From Diphasiastrum complanatum (lineage: Eukaryota > Streptophyta > Lycopodiopsida > Lycopodiales > Lycopodiaceae): a stretch of 64,000 nucleotides of DNA. The DNA is taken from the NCBI GenBank assembly GCA_029204225.1, contig CM055107.1, positions 47,228,476-47,292,475 on the forward strand. Reading direction: 5' to 3'. The notes under the pieces are model-generated. The model ran no database searches. It was given only the letters and a program-made list of their open reading frames with translations, and was not told the origin of the DNA. Made by a program: the position numbers and the translations under genes. Shown here piece by piece: positions 33,830-45,251 of the stretch. Numbering within the stretch: the stretch's first letter is position 1; every line of letters starts with the position of its first letter.

Positions 33830-34105
33830 AGAAAGCTAAATCTTGGTTTTGGTGCATTTCTTGAGTAATCTCTCCATTTGTCTTGTGATTTTATGCTTCT
33901 AATGGTTTCTAAGCTTAGTGTACTTCATTATTTGCTGGTAGTCCGTACTCTGACAGGTCTTCACACGTGTGAAACCAACAAGTACAAGTTTTGATCATAT
34001 TTGATTGTTCTTGTTAGATTTGTTAATGTAGATTTGATCTAGTGCTATCAAATCTTATGTAGATTGGTAGATCAATCTAATCTAACACCCAATCACACTT
34101 GTGGA
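33830..34105 (+). repeat. Copia LTR fragment of the C1/E family
   Basis: The phrases TTTGTCTTGTGATTTTATG, GTCCGTACT and the exact palindrome CACACGTGTG (33962) match the second half of the C1 LTR (about 985-1190). Both ends are missing. Confidence 0.7.
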
Positions 34106-34109
34106 TCTG

Positions 34110-34605
34110 ATTTGGATCCATTCTTGGTCCTTTTTGCTGTACTTTCACACATATTCCTTTGAAGTAAGGAAGAAAGAGGAAGCTACTTCATTTATAGAAA
34201 ATTTCATTGGCTATAGTGATTGTAGAAAGGAATATAGGATTTATGATCCTATCTTTAAGAAAGTTAAAGTACGTAGAGTTGTACTCTTTGATGAATCTAA
34301 CATCCTTGATGTTGATGTAAAGGATCCTACTTTGGATGGTGATGATGAAGGACCATCATCAAGTCAAAAGCCAAGGAGAACATCAAGGGAAAGACAAATG
34401 CCTTCAATATGATGAAAACGGTAAGAAAGTAGTTTCTGGAAATTATGTTGTTTTCCTAGCCTCTTTTGATGAACCTACAAGTGTAGATGAAGCAAGGAAA
34501 GAAGAGGAGTGGATCCAAGCAATGGATCTTGAGTATCAAGCTCTTATGAAGAATGGAACATGGAGATTGGTGGAGTTGCCTAAGAACAAGAAAGCCAATT
34601 CATAA
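34110..34605 (+). pseudogene. Copia integrase C-terminus to RT start, fragment
   Basis: Plus strand: HIPLK, a frameshift, KKEEATSF, YRIYDPIFKKVKVRRVVLFD, SSQKPRRTSRERQMPS, a second shift, then DEARKEEEWIQAMDLEYQAL and LVELPKNKKA. It stops abruptly at 34605 where the truncated LTR of E starts. Its text is closest to element A, whose LTR family is that of H, so this may be the lost upstream part of element H (52434 onward). Confidence 0.8.
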
Positions 34606-35257
34606 CATGTGGAGTTGCCTGCACCTGAAACAACGAGTACAATGATACTAGATAGCAATCATACAAAAAAATCACAGACAAATGACTAGAAACCTCACAA
34701 AAGTGTAGAGTGCAAAAGTCTCATCAATCTTCTTAACAAAATGATGATCCTTTTATGGATCAAGTACATCCATGAGTCTGGTACAGTCCAGCAGGCTTTC
34801 ACATGTGTGAAGAGTGCCACATCACTCAGATCTATCCATTTGATCCTTATCCAATAGTTGACCTTCTAAAGTATGACTAAAATCCAAAAAGCTAGTCTCC
34901 TAGAATATAGGAATATTCTCTACAAAATAGGATCTAAGGAAAATGGTCAACTCTTATCTTCTAGTACTCTATACACACGTGTGAACATCCACTTGCCATG
35001 TGGGAGCATTTACTCATGCACATGCAAGGAAAAGCTAATTTGTAGGTGACTAGTCAACTTGACTAAAAACTAGTCATTTCATGTTCACACTAACTAGAAT
35101 GATACAAAATCAATTTGGATACATACAAACATGAGAAGTACATTCCTTCACACGTGGGAACAGGCTCCACACATGTGAAATCAGATCATCAACATATTCT
35201 AATTTTGATCAATATTTACATGAACCAATGTCAAGTGAGAAGTGACAATTTTCAACA
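34606..35257 (-). repeat. 3' LTR of E, truncated
   Basis: It matches 39910-40595. About 170 bases at the outer end are missing, together with the expected target duplication. Exact CACACGTGTG at 34974. Confidence 0.9.
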
Positions 35258-35272
35258 CTCCTCCTCACTTCT
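35258..35272 (-). promoter_or_regulatory. Polypurine tract of E
   Basis: On the minus strand AGAAGTGAGGAGGAG, identical to that of C1, directly before TGTTGAAAATTG of the LTR. Confidence 0.88.
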
Positions 35273-36640
35273 AACTTGGCAAATCTAGTGTACATCTATT
35301 TACAATTCCAAGAGCATATCTTAACTTAAAAAATGGATCTTTGGACAATAATTTGGTTAAGATATCAGCTATGCATTCGGATGATGGTACATGATGTAGT
35401 TGCACTTCCTTGGATTGTACCTTCTCCCTCACAAAGTGGTGAGCTATCTCAATATGCTTTGTTCTAGCATGGAAGATAGGATTTGAAGCAATTTGTTGAG
35501 AAGCTTGATTGTCACAAAATATGTCAGGGATCTCCTCGGCCTCTAGCACATGTAATTCCATCAAGGAAAGCCAAGATATCACTCCTCCACAAAGAAATGT
35601 TGCAAATGCACTAATTGACTTCCTATTTATCTTGTCACCTGCAAAATCTGAATCCGAGTAGGATCTCAAGTGCAAGTTAGATCCTTCATAAAGTATGCCA
35701 AAAAATCTAGTACTAGAAACATATCTAAGTACTCTCTTGGCACTTTTCCAATGATGAACTAAAGGAGCTTGCATACTTTGACTCAACTTGCTTACACAAA
35801 AACTTAATCAGGTCTAGTGATGGTTAAATATATTAGAGAGTCTATAAGCTTCCTAAAGAGGGTGATGTCCTCAAAGGATGCTTCATCACCTTCATTAGTT
35901 GCTTTCACAACATGCTCCATAGGGGTGTCAATCTCCTTACAATCTTTCATACCAAATCTTTCAAGAATGGAAGTAGCATACTTAGATTGACTTATGAAAG
36001 TACAATTGCTACTTTGAGACACTTCTATCCCAAGTATAAACTTTAGGAAGCCTAGATCTACCATCTTGAACTCACTAGATAAGTCACTTTTACTTTGCCT
36101 ATGCCATCATCATCATTTCCTATCATAATGATGTCATCAACATAAAGAACCAAAATGATGATCTTTCCTTCATTACATTTGAAATATAAAGAAGGTTCAT
36201 AAGCACTTAGTACAAAGCCAAGGGAATAGAGAAAATCATGCAACCTAGAGTAGCAAGCTCTAGGTTCTTGCTTCAAGCCATATAGGCTCTTCCTTAAGTA
36301 GCACACCTTTTGCTTCTCACCAACCTTGATGAAGCCCTCGAGTTGCATCATGTAGATTTCCTCTTCTAAGAAGCCATTCAAGAAGGCATTTGTCACATCC
36401 ATTTGGTAGAGATCCCATTTGAACAAAGTAGCAATGCAAATGATTAATCTAATAGTTACAAGCTTAGCTATAGGTGCAAATGTTTCTTCATAATCCAATC
36501 CTTTTATTTGAAGAAATCCCTTAGCAGCAAGCCTAGCTTTGTACTTACTAATAGATCCATCTTGATTGTACTTAATTCTATAAATCCACTTACATGCAAG
36601 TGGTTTCTTTCCTCTTGGAAGATTTACAAGATTTCAAGTA
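35273..36640 (-). pseudogene. Element E reverse transcriptase / RNase H
   Basis: The minus strand shows GLDYEETFAPIAKLVTIRL, FLEEEIYMMQLEGFIKV, SLYGLKQEPRACYSRLHDFL and the intact box LVLYVDDIIMIGN. After a shift near 36060, VDLGFLKFILGIEVSQSS and TPMEHVVKATNEGD follow. RNase H has YSDSDFAGDKINRKS, then goes from VISWLS straight to LMELHVLEAEE: about 30 residues including the catalytic Glu block (EAEY in C1) are deleted in frame. CDNQASQQIASNPIFHA and the C-terminus TLDLPS remain. Confidence 0.92.
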
Positions 36641-37960
36641 TGATTCGCTTCTAATGCATCATACGCTACTTGCATTGCATCTCTCCAAACTTTAGATTTA
36701 TATGCTTCTTCAAAAGATGATGGTCCTTCAAGCAATGTAGCTAAAAAAGAGTAAGAGGTAGAAGATGTAGAGCCTTCTTTTTGCTTTCCCTTGTCCACAT
36801 AGGTAAGCCTTGAGGGCTCGGACTTGCTCCTTGATGATCTTCTCGGCCCCTTTTGACTCGGATCCAGATCTCCATCTTCGGGTTTGTCATGATCCTCCTC
36901 GGGTTTGTCAAGATCCTCCTCGGATTTGTCAAGATCTTCAATGCACAATGGGTTAGATCCATTTGACAAGTTCTTAGCAAATTGTGACTCATCAAAAAGT
37001 ACACCCCTGCTTACCTTTACTTTCTTGGATGTAGGACCATATATCCTATATCCCTTGCTATTTTCTCCATAGCCAACAAAGATTTCTTTGAAGGAGGTAG
37101 CATCTTCTTTCCTTCTAGTCTCCAAAGGAATGTGTACATTACAAGTACATCCAAAGATCTTAAAATCTTTTACATTGGGTTTCTTATCAAACAAGGCTTG
37201 ATAAGGTGAGATCCCATCTATAGCAAATAATTAGCACATGTTATGGCTTCTCCCCAAAATGAGATGGGTAGTGATGCATCAAGCCTCAAAGACTTTGCAC
37301 ACTCACATAGACTCCTATTTTTCCTCTCGGCCACCCCATTTTGTTGAGGGGTGTAGGAACAAGTGTATTGTAACTTAATACCATTGATCTCACAAAAGTC
37401 TTTCATTTTATTGGAGGTGTACTCTCCTCCATTATCACATCTTAGTGCTTTGATAGAAGTACTAAGTTGTTTCTCTACTAGAGACTTGAACTTGATGAAA
37501 GCTTCATAAACAAGACTTTTCTTTGATAGTAACTCAATCCATGTGAATCTAGTACAATCATCTATAAAAGTTACATACATCAAGGCACCTCCATTACTTG
37601 CATGTGAAAAACTATGTACATCAGAATGTATGAGATCCAAGGGAGGGAGAGATCTTGATGAAGATCTCTTGTAAGAAGACTTGTGTGACTTTGCAAGGCT
37701 ACATGCCTCACACATCTTTCCACACTTCTTGAAAGATCTTGGTAGGCCGAGAGCTAGTTTCTTGCTTGCCATTGACTCCATAGATTGAAGATTAGGATGG
37801 CCTAATCTCTTATGCCAAAGCTCCACTTGAGTTAGCTCCTTCCTAGCCAAGTTCACACTTTCACTTGCAACATTAGCATCCAACTTGAAAAGTCTAACTT
37901 GCTTAATGCCACTAGCTATGCACTTATCATTTTCAAGATGGAACAAACGCCATTCTTGAA
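36634..37960 (-). pseudogene. Element E integrase
   Basis: Minus strand: LWHKRLGHPNLQSM and CEACSLAKSHKSSY (zinc domain), first Asp in LIHSDVHSFS, second Asp in LRCDNGGEY and Glu in NGVAERKNRS, so the triad is complete. One break near 37205 separates the core from FDKKPNVKDFKIFGCTCNVH and the GYGENSKGYRIYGP box. The linker contains three copies of a DKPEED-like repeat near 36890-36930. Confidence 0.9.
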
Positions 37961-39144
37961 ATGTACATCTAGTCCATTGTCCATTAATTCTCCTACACTA
38001 AGCAAGTTTCTTGAAATGGTAGGAACATACAAAACATTATCTAGATCTATCCTTTTAGATGTGCCTAAGCAAAGAGGTATAGATCCTATGCCATCTATCT
38101 AGGATCTATCTTGCATGCTTGATCACTAGCAGTGTATATTGACTTCTTAGAGTCATTACAAGATAGAAGAGTAGAAAAATAATGCTTGTTAAAGGACATG
38201 TGGGAACTAGCCCCACTATCTATCCACCATGTGTCTTGACTTGAAGTTGGTGTAGATGCAACCATTAAGGATGTGTTGAATCCATCCTCTTCTTCTTCCT
38301 CTTGAGAAATGTTCCCTTTATCTCCTTTGGCTTGTTGATTCTTCTTCAAGTAGCATTCTGAGGCAAAGTGTCCTTTCTTTCCACAAAGGAAACACTTTAG
38401 TTTTGCCTTGTTCTTCACTTTGACTTTGGAGGTAGATCCTCCATTCTTCATCTCGACCTCCTTGCCTTGATTTTTCTTGAATGGATTTTGCTTCTTCTTG
38501 CCTTTAGATGTAAAGTTATCTTTCTCCTCTCCTCCATTAAGTGACATGCTATCCATTCTTGTCTTGAGGTGTAGAAGCCTACTCTCCTCGGCCACAAGAA
38601 CATTGTGCAACTTTTCAATGGATGGAAGAGAGTCTTGAATGGCAAATGATTGGACTAAGTTGGTGAACTCATCACCTAGACCATTCAAGATGATTTGTAC
38701 TAGTTCTTGATTTTGGATCTTCTCTCCTATTGCACTTAACTCCTTGTTAAGAGATTTGATCCTAAGGACATACTCTTGTTTACTCTCTCCACTTCCTTTC
38801 ATGCTTTGGAAAACTTGATTTCTTAGCATGAGGATTCTTGAAGTATTGTTGGATTCATAAATGCTCTTTAATGAATCCCAAGCCTCTTTGGATGAGGTAC
38901 AAGAAGACACCTCTTTCAAGAGGTCATTGCATACATTTAACTTTATGCAATGTAGAGCTAATCTTGCTCTCTTCTTGTATTTGGCTTGTTCTTGGGGAGT
39001 TTGAGGCTCTTCCTCTACTCCTTGAACTATGTCATATAGATCATGGATCACTAGGAGTGATTCCATTCTCACTTTCCAAATGGAATAATTTGTGGAAGTG
39101 AGTCTCTCACTTGATTCCATCAAATATCCACCCATGGATGACAT
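37961..39144 (-). pseudogene. Element E gag and protease
   Basis: It starts MSSMGGYLMESSERLTSTNY (39144). Gag blocks RLALHCIKLNVCNDLLKEV, SLKSIYESNNTSRILML and ELVQIILNGL are followed by an intact zinc knuckle CFLCGKKGHFASEC. The protease has WWIDSGASSHMSFN with the catalytic DSG intact. The open frame (349 codons) stops where about 11 bases look duplicated (near 38095-38105); the continuing block RIDLDNVLYVPTISRNLLSV is in another frame. Confidence 0.92.
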
Positions 39145-39726
39145 TTTAGAATGAATGCTTTTTTAAAAATCACAAAGATTTTTGAATTTTAAAAGATCTA
39201 TGAAAAGGCCTAAAGCTTACTAGAATGCCTATAGGCTTGTCTCTATCAAACTACCACACAAGCTTGAATGATACTCAAACATCTTACCAAAAATTCCTAG
39301 CTTTCACTCTCACAAAAAAAATTGCTTTACACTTTTCTTAGAGATTTCACTTCAACTAAGGATCTGAACATATCAGCCTCTAAGATCTGATCTTAGACTC
39401 TAAAAAGAAATGCTTCAATGATCCAAAACACTATTTGGTCATAGGCATTAGCTAGAATGAATCTAGATCAATACTATGCTTCAAAAAGCACCAAAAATGA
39501 GCTAGTATTGTGATTTTGGGACCAACAAACACAAAGTAACTTGAATTAAAAGTTGCTATACGGTTTCACACATGTGAAAAGTACATACACAGCCTCCAAG
39601 TCATTTTGATCCAAATGATTACAAGCTATCACTCTAGAAGAACTCGCCCTCACTAGTATTGGCCAAAAACAAATTTTGCCAATGATCTTCACAAGATTTA
39701 TGATTCAATGATCACTCTCTTACTTA
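39145..39726 (-). other. Element E leader
   Basis: Non-coding leader between PBS and gag; a near-match CACACATGTG lies near 39568. Confidence 0.6.
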
Positions 39727-39738
39727 GCTCTGATACCA
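39727..39738 (-). promoter_or_regulatory. Primer-binding site of E
   Basis: On the minus strand TGGTATCAGAGC, a perfect initiator tRNA-Met complement. Confidence 0.92.
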
Positions 39739-40595
39739 AGATAAATTTTACAATTTTTGGGACAATAATGATTGTACTTTATAATCATAGAGAGTTATTG
39801 GTTGCTTAATCGATGAATCTATCAAGTTCTACACATTAGATCTTAATCTAGATTCAGTACACTTGGATTTAAGCAAGAGCAATGGATCAACACATCATTT
39901 TTTAGTGAGAGCAACCTCACACGTGTGGAGTACTGTCCACTGTATGGCCTGCACCTAAAACAACAAGTACAATGATACTAGATAGCAATCATACATAAAA
40001 ATTACAAGACAAATGACTAGAAACCTCACAAAAGTGTAGAGTGCAAAAGTCTCATCAATCTTCTTAACAAAATGATGATCCTTTTATGGATCAAGTACAT
40101 CCATGAGTCTGGTACAGTCCAGCAGGCCTTTACACGTGTGAAGAGTGCCACATTACTCAGATCTATCCATTTGATCCATCCTTGATCCTTATCCAATAGT
40201 TGACCTTCTAGAATATGACTAAAATCCAAAAAGCTAGTCTCCTAGAATATAGGAATATTCCCTATAAAATAGGAGGAAAATGGTCAACTCTTATCTTCTA
40301 GTACTCTATACACACGTGTGAACATCCACTTGCCATGTGGGAGCATTTACTCATGCACATGCAAGGAAAAGCTAATTTGTAGGTGACTAGTCAACATGAC
40401 TAAAAACTAGTCATTTCATGTTCACACTAACTAGAATGATATAAAATCAATTTGGATATATACAAACATGAAAAGTATATCCTTTCACACTTGGAAACAG
40501 GCTCCACACGTGTGAAATCGGATCATCAGCATATTCTAATGTTTGATCAATATTTACATGAACCAATGTCAAGTGAGAAGTGACAATTTTCAACA
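39739..40595 (-). repeat. 5' LTR of E
   Basis: 857 bases, minus strand from TGTTGAAAATTGTC to ...TTTATCT (the expected CA is lost). It matches 34606-35257 and, more distantly, both C1 LTRs. Exact CACACGTGTG at 39918, 40311 and 40505. Confidence 0.9.
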
Positions 40596-41041
40596 AATAG
40601 CAAATGAGGATGCTTCTCTTCCAAAAATGGTAGATTTTCCTCCTTCTCATTAAGCATGGTAATAGTGTACAAATGGTGCCTTTTTATAAAATGGGGAAGG
40701 CCCTTGCCCCTCAATCCTATTGGCTACTATTCACAATGATCCTATCCATTCATCTTGGACCCAACTTGATCCAAGGGTCCACAAAAAGTACATTAGAAAT
40801 CACAAGATTCATGTGAGTCCCAATTTGGACCCAACTCTAAAAAGTGATCTCTAAGTTCAAAAATGACATTGGGCCTCTAGTTTTATTTTAATTCTAAGGC
40901 CCAAGTCATGTTTATTTTATTTACAATTTTATTTGCGTGCTCATTGGGCCATGGGCTTATGCAAGCAGGATGCCATGCCCTCGCAACACATTTTATTGGA
41001 TGATTTTATTTATTTACACTTTGTTGGGAATACCCACAACA
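40596..41041 (-). repeat. 3' LTR of F, truncated by element E
   Basis: It matches 51988-52433 closely (for example TTGGGAATACCC and GGGCCATGGGCTTAT). The first about 380 bases of the right LTR have no counterpart left of E, so sequence was lost there. Confidence 0.9.
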
Positions 41042-44000
41042 GGACCCACGGCCTGAAGTAGTGCCGATCCCTCGGCACTCTTCCGGTTTAGTGTAGCGTC
41101 CTCTTTGCCCACCTCTGGTGGATAAGGTAACCCGTAACGTCTTCCATGAAGTTGAGACGGTCCAGTTTCTTTGAGTCCTTGGGCATGTGGAAGGACTTGT
41201 GGACTTCTTTAGCCATTCTTGATCGATCCAGGCTTGGAATCGGAGCGTCCAGGGTTTTCCAAGGAATGCAGCTCGGTAATATACACGAGCGACTGGCAGT
41301 TGATCTTTGACTTTGTTGGAAGCTAGCACCTTATTAGGATCAAAGAATATTGCAGGAAGAAAATCATCCCATCTAGTTTTGATCCCCATCAGGTATTCTA
41401 AGTCCCGGGCATAAGTGGCTGTCGCGCGGACTATGGGATCAGGGCAATTGATATACTGGTTTTTGAACATGGTGAGAGCCCTTCTGGCGTCTACATCCGT
41501 CGTCCACCCATATTGCGATGGTATGATCGGCCAATTAAAATTATGAAGTGTGATCTTGTCCAGAGGGGTGCCGCATTCCGCCCATTTGGATCTTCGTGTA
41601 CATGGCAAGAAATGCACGTTCACCCATAATTGTTGTGGACTTGTCACGTAGGCCCTAATGGTCGTAGGGTCTCTTTCGAATAACTGCTGATGCCACTCTA
41701 GTTGTGGTTGGAGGGCGGGTAATGCTTGCAGTTCTTTGCCCTTGATTATCTTAGCAGAAAACGATATCTACCAACCACCTCGAGATGACTCGTGGGGATA
41801 CTTTGATAAAAATTCATTAATTTTCTCCTCCACGGACTTCAGTCTTTGGAAGGCCCGGCTGGCAGATATCATGAGCGAACCTCTGGATGATGTGCCTTGG
41901 CTCTGGTCTTGTGTCTTAGCAGCCGTATCCATCTGCCCTTGGTCTTGGTCTTTGGACCCTTGATCTGTTTGAGATCCCCCTGTTGCCTGTTGGCTTTGAT
42001 CTTGGCTGGTACTAGCCTACGCAACGTCAAAATTAGGTGGCGGTGGAATTACCATGGGGGTGGGCTGGGCCTTTGTGTCCATGAATTTTTGGCATGCCTT
42101 GAGGGCTTGTTTGGCCTGGGCGAGCTCATGTGTTGCGCTTGTCCAATACTTGTTGAACTCTGTCTGGTAGCTGTTTAAGGTTTGGCTATAAACCTGCACC
42201 TGACGCCGTAGAAGATTCATCTCTGATTGAGAAGTGGCCTTGAGTCCAGTGCAGGTTGAGCTAACCAGATGAGCTTGTCATCTTGTAGGGCTTTGACCTC
42301 CGTCCCCAAGAGCGTATTCTCTACTTCTAGAAGGGTAAGTTGCACCTAGATGGGAGCAAGCCGTTGGGATGCTTCAGCTTGAAGCTCCTCCACCTTCGTG
42401 GAGGCCTCAGTTAGCGCATTGGAGAGACTTTGAATATATTTGTTGAGGCCCTCCTTCTTCTGCTGCAGCTTGGCAATCTCCTGGTGCCCTGCTTGTTCGT
42501 GTTGTTGAGCCAAAATCAGCTCTTGCTGCATGTTGGTGAGGTCTACTCGCAACTGTGTATTATTTGTCGCCAAGTGTAGTACCCTGCTTTCCAGAATAGC
42601 TTTGGCTACTACCGCATCCAGGATGTATTTTCTCAGAGTTTGGTACACCGTCGTTAGGTCCGTGGGAGCAGCCAGTACACTGGCACTGGCAGGGGCTTGT
42701 GTTGTATTGACCCTGGCGACTGGTAAAATCTCGTCGTCATTATCTTCTATCAGGTTCTCATTGGACCTGATGCCATCTGGGGTGGTGGGATCAGTTCGAT
42801 CTGGCGATGGTACAAAAACTGTTTGAACAAATGTGTCATCAGACAACGGTTGGTTGTCCTCGGCAACCTGTGTCGGCGAAGCGGGTGGGGTTTGAGAAAT
42901 AACTATGGAAACATGGGTGAGGGTGGTTTGTCCAAATGCGAGGATGGTAGGAACAGAGGGAAACTGGAGGGTGGTGTGGAGTATGGAAGAAGGTGAGGAT
43001 GGAGCAGAAAGTGTCTGGCGTGGGGGTGAAAAATTGATAACTTGCATCCATGCTAGAGTGTCGGGAGATAGTTGTGAATTAGAATGATTGAATGTGAGAG
43101 GAGCAACGGTGGTGGCAGGAGTATTGGGACATTGGAAGAGAAGTAGGAGTGGTATCAACAGAAGAAACGAGGATGGAGACAGAAACAGATGTGGACGGAA
43201 CATGAAGAGAAGTAGTGACAATAGAAATCAGAGTGGGGGGTTGTACGGAAGAAGAATTGGTGGTGGATGGAGTGGTTAGTGCAGCAGTGGAGACACGTCT
43301 TCGGGTAACAAGTGGAGATGTGGATGTAGAGGCAGCACCACGCATTCGTTTGCTGGCCGTTGTGTTAATAACTGTAGGTTGGGAGGAGGTAGATGCTTGA
43401 GATGGTGGATAAAGGTTAGTATGTGGCACAAGGGTAGACAAGAGAGATGAGCATTGGAAACCGCACACTTTCGCCTCAAGAAGTGCGCAGGAAAAGTTAC
43501 ACAACAGGGGGCCTGCTGCGATTTGCTCACGGTTGTTGGGTTTGATGGAGTTGGTTAGTTCTCAAATAAAGAAGCTATGCCAGTCGTATGGCACAACAGA
43601 GGGGTTAGGGAATTTAAGAAAGGGTTCCACTATCTGACTCAGCAGCGTAGACTGGATTCTGTCCTTGCAAAATGTTGAAATAACCAGAAAGTTATTCAAC
43701 AGATGCGCAGCCGCCTGAATGACGGGTTCCATGATAGCTTCTATCAGGTAACCATTGTTAGTCTGGATGGGAATTTCTGGTGTGGTTTGGGTGACGAATG
43801 GTTTGATCAGAGCCTTTGCGTGACGATGGGAGATGGGTTTACGATCACCGGACATAATGCCAATGGTGACCATTGAGTCAGCGTTAATCCTGACCTTGTA
43901 CATGGTACCTTGGTACAGGAAGTGGAAACGAGCCTTGTCCTCGTCCCAAGTGGCGTAAGCGTGAAGGGCGAGGCCCATGTTAATCTCAAAATGGAAGAGC

Positions 44001-44158
44001 GCCGGATAAAAATGCATTGCCGCTAGAAGTGGGCTGGCTGTCTGTAGCCATGGTTGGATCAGAGTGTCAGAGGGTAGAGGCCAAATCTGTGTGGCCTCGG
44101 GGATGTCACGTTGGATCACTTGTTTGGCGCCAGAGTCTTCAGGGGATGAGGAGGCCAT
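41042..44158 (-). pseudogene. ORF-X: accessory gene downstream of Gypsy integrase
   Basis: Starting at MASSSPEDSGAKQVIQRDIP (44158), about 1,030 codons run on the same strand as gag-pol, broken by one in-frame TGA (43559-43561) and a few shifts. Residues about 1-200 form a folded-looking domain (ALHAYATWDEDKARFHFLY, NGYLIEAIM, PYDW). Residues about 210-450 are Ser/Thr/Pro-rich with basic patches (TTASKRMRG). A coiled coil follows (42346-42620, EIAKLQQKKEGLNKYIQ; then YQTEFNKYW and QAKQALKACQKFM). The C-terminal part (41000-41900) is again ordinary globular sequence rich in Trp (FNWPIIPSQYGWT, RWDDFLPAIFFD). No signal peptide or membrane segment is evident, which argues against an envelope. 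A relative lies at 28505-30861. Confidence 0.65.
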
Positions 44159-45251
44159 GTTGGCAGTGATGATTAGAGGTTGAAAAAGTAAGAAAAACGG
44201 TGGAGAATGAAAAAATATGTGGAAACAGTAGAAAACTGAGAATGAGTGTTGGAGAACAAGGAGTGTAGCTTAGAATGCAAATCGGTGTTCAGTAATATCA
44301 GATAACAGCTGGTAGGAAGTTTGGTTGCGAATGGAGAACTTGGTAATTTCAAAGTAAATTTTGGCAAAGCTTTGCTAGCAAAGGTAACAAATGACTCATA
44401 TTCAGCCCTTATATAGTGGAATTTAGAGTGCGTATTAGGCGAAATTTACTTTCTCTTGTTCAGTTCCACCCAAATTTTGGCAGGCACCTTCTTCACAAAA
44501 TTCTAAGACCTCAGGGAAGTCTGCGAGAGTTCAGAAGGTGATTTGACTGCTATGCGAAGGTTCTGTGAGGGTTCAGACTGTTTGCAAGGGTTCAACTCTC
44601 GTAGGAAGTGATCTCTCGCACAACTTGTTCCTGTGATTGGATTTTCAAAATCAGACCGTGTAGGCAGGCTAGTTTCAGTGCTCTGATTTTATTTAGGCAC
44701 CTTGCAAGGTTGGTAAAATGATCTTGATGCTCTACGAGGGTTCTGAAAATTCAGCTTCTGGGAACTCTTGCATACACTAAAAAATGATGATTCCTCCATC
44801 AAGAACTCTCGCAGAGATTTTCATGGATGCATCTAGGTCAGATATGGTGACTGTCCAATTTTCAAGAGCTATCTCCCAGGGGATCTCAAAAAATAATGAA
44901 AAAAGTGCTCTTTCAGAGTGTTTTTTGACGAGATCTCGAGATTTTCTGATTTTTAACTTTTGTAAACTAGTAATCAGCTTTATCTAGACTTGATCTGACT
45001 GTTGGTAGTTCTCTGGAAGTTCTAATAGATTCTTGGTGGTAGATCCATCAGTCAATCTGATGATCTGTTTTCTTTTTTATCCTATCAAGGTCTGGATCCT
45101 CCTTGGATTCTGATGGATTTCTTCGATCTTGCCAGATATGGCTGAATCTTGATGGATTTAGTTTGATTTGGCTTGATCTTCTTAGATCTAGCGGTGATGG
45201 TTGAGCAGATTAGCTTTTTGTAACGTGCCATTCTCAATCTGATCTGTCTCA
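44159..45251 (-). other. Spacer between integrase and ORF-X in F
   Basis: Non-coding, about 1.1 kb. Besides the motif array it has several GATCT-rich phrases (CTTGATGGATTTAG..., TCTGATGGATTTC) near 45000-45200. Confidence 0.55.
44500..44830 (-). repeat. Motif array GCAAGGGTTC / CTCTCGCA upstream of ORF-X
   Basis: Short motifs such as CTGCGAGAGTTC, GTGAGGGTTC, GCAAGGGTTC, CTCTCGTAG, CTCTCGCAC, TACGAGGGTTC and CTCTCGCAGAG recur in both orientations. The same motifs fill the gag leader at 50500-51310. Confidence 0.7.

Larger units (their letters stand above)
34606..40595 (-). mobile_element. Copia element E, near full length
   Basis: Minus-strand order: 5' LTR (39739-40595), PBS, leader, gag, protease, integrase, RT, RNase H, polypurine tract and 3' LTR (34606-35257, outer end truncated). 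It is inserted in the left LTR of Gypsy F, which resumes at 40596. Frameshifts and a key RNase H deletion make it inactive, but it is the most complete Copia here. Confidence 0.93.

Noticed and set aside
42530-43400. Plus-strand frames with Val/Gly/Arg-rich text opposite ORF-X
   Set aside because: They are antisense shadows of the Ser/Thr/Pro-rich and coiled-coil parts of ORF-X.
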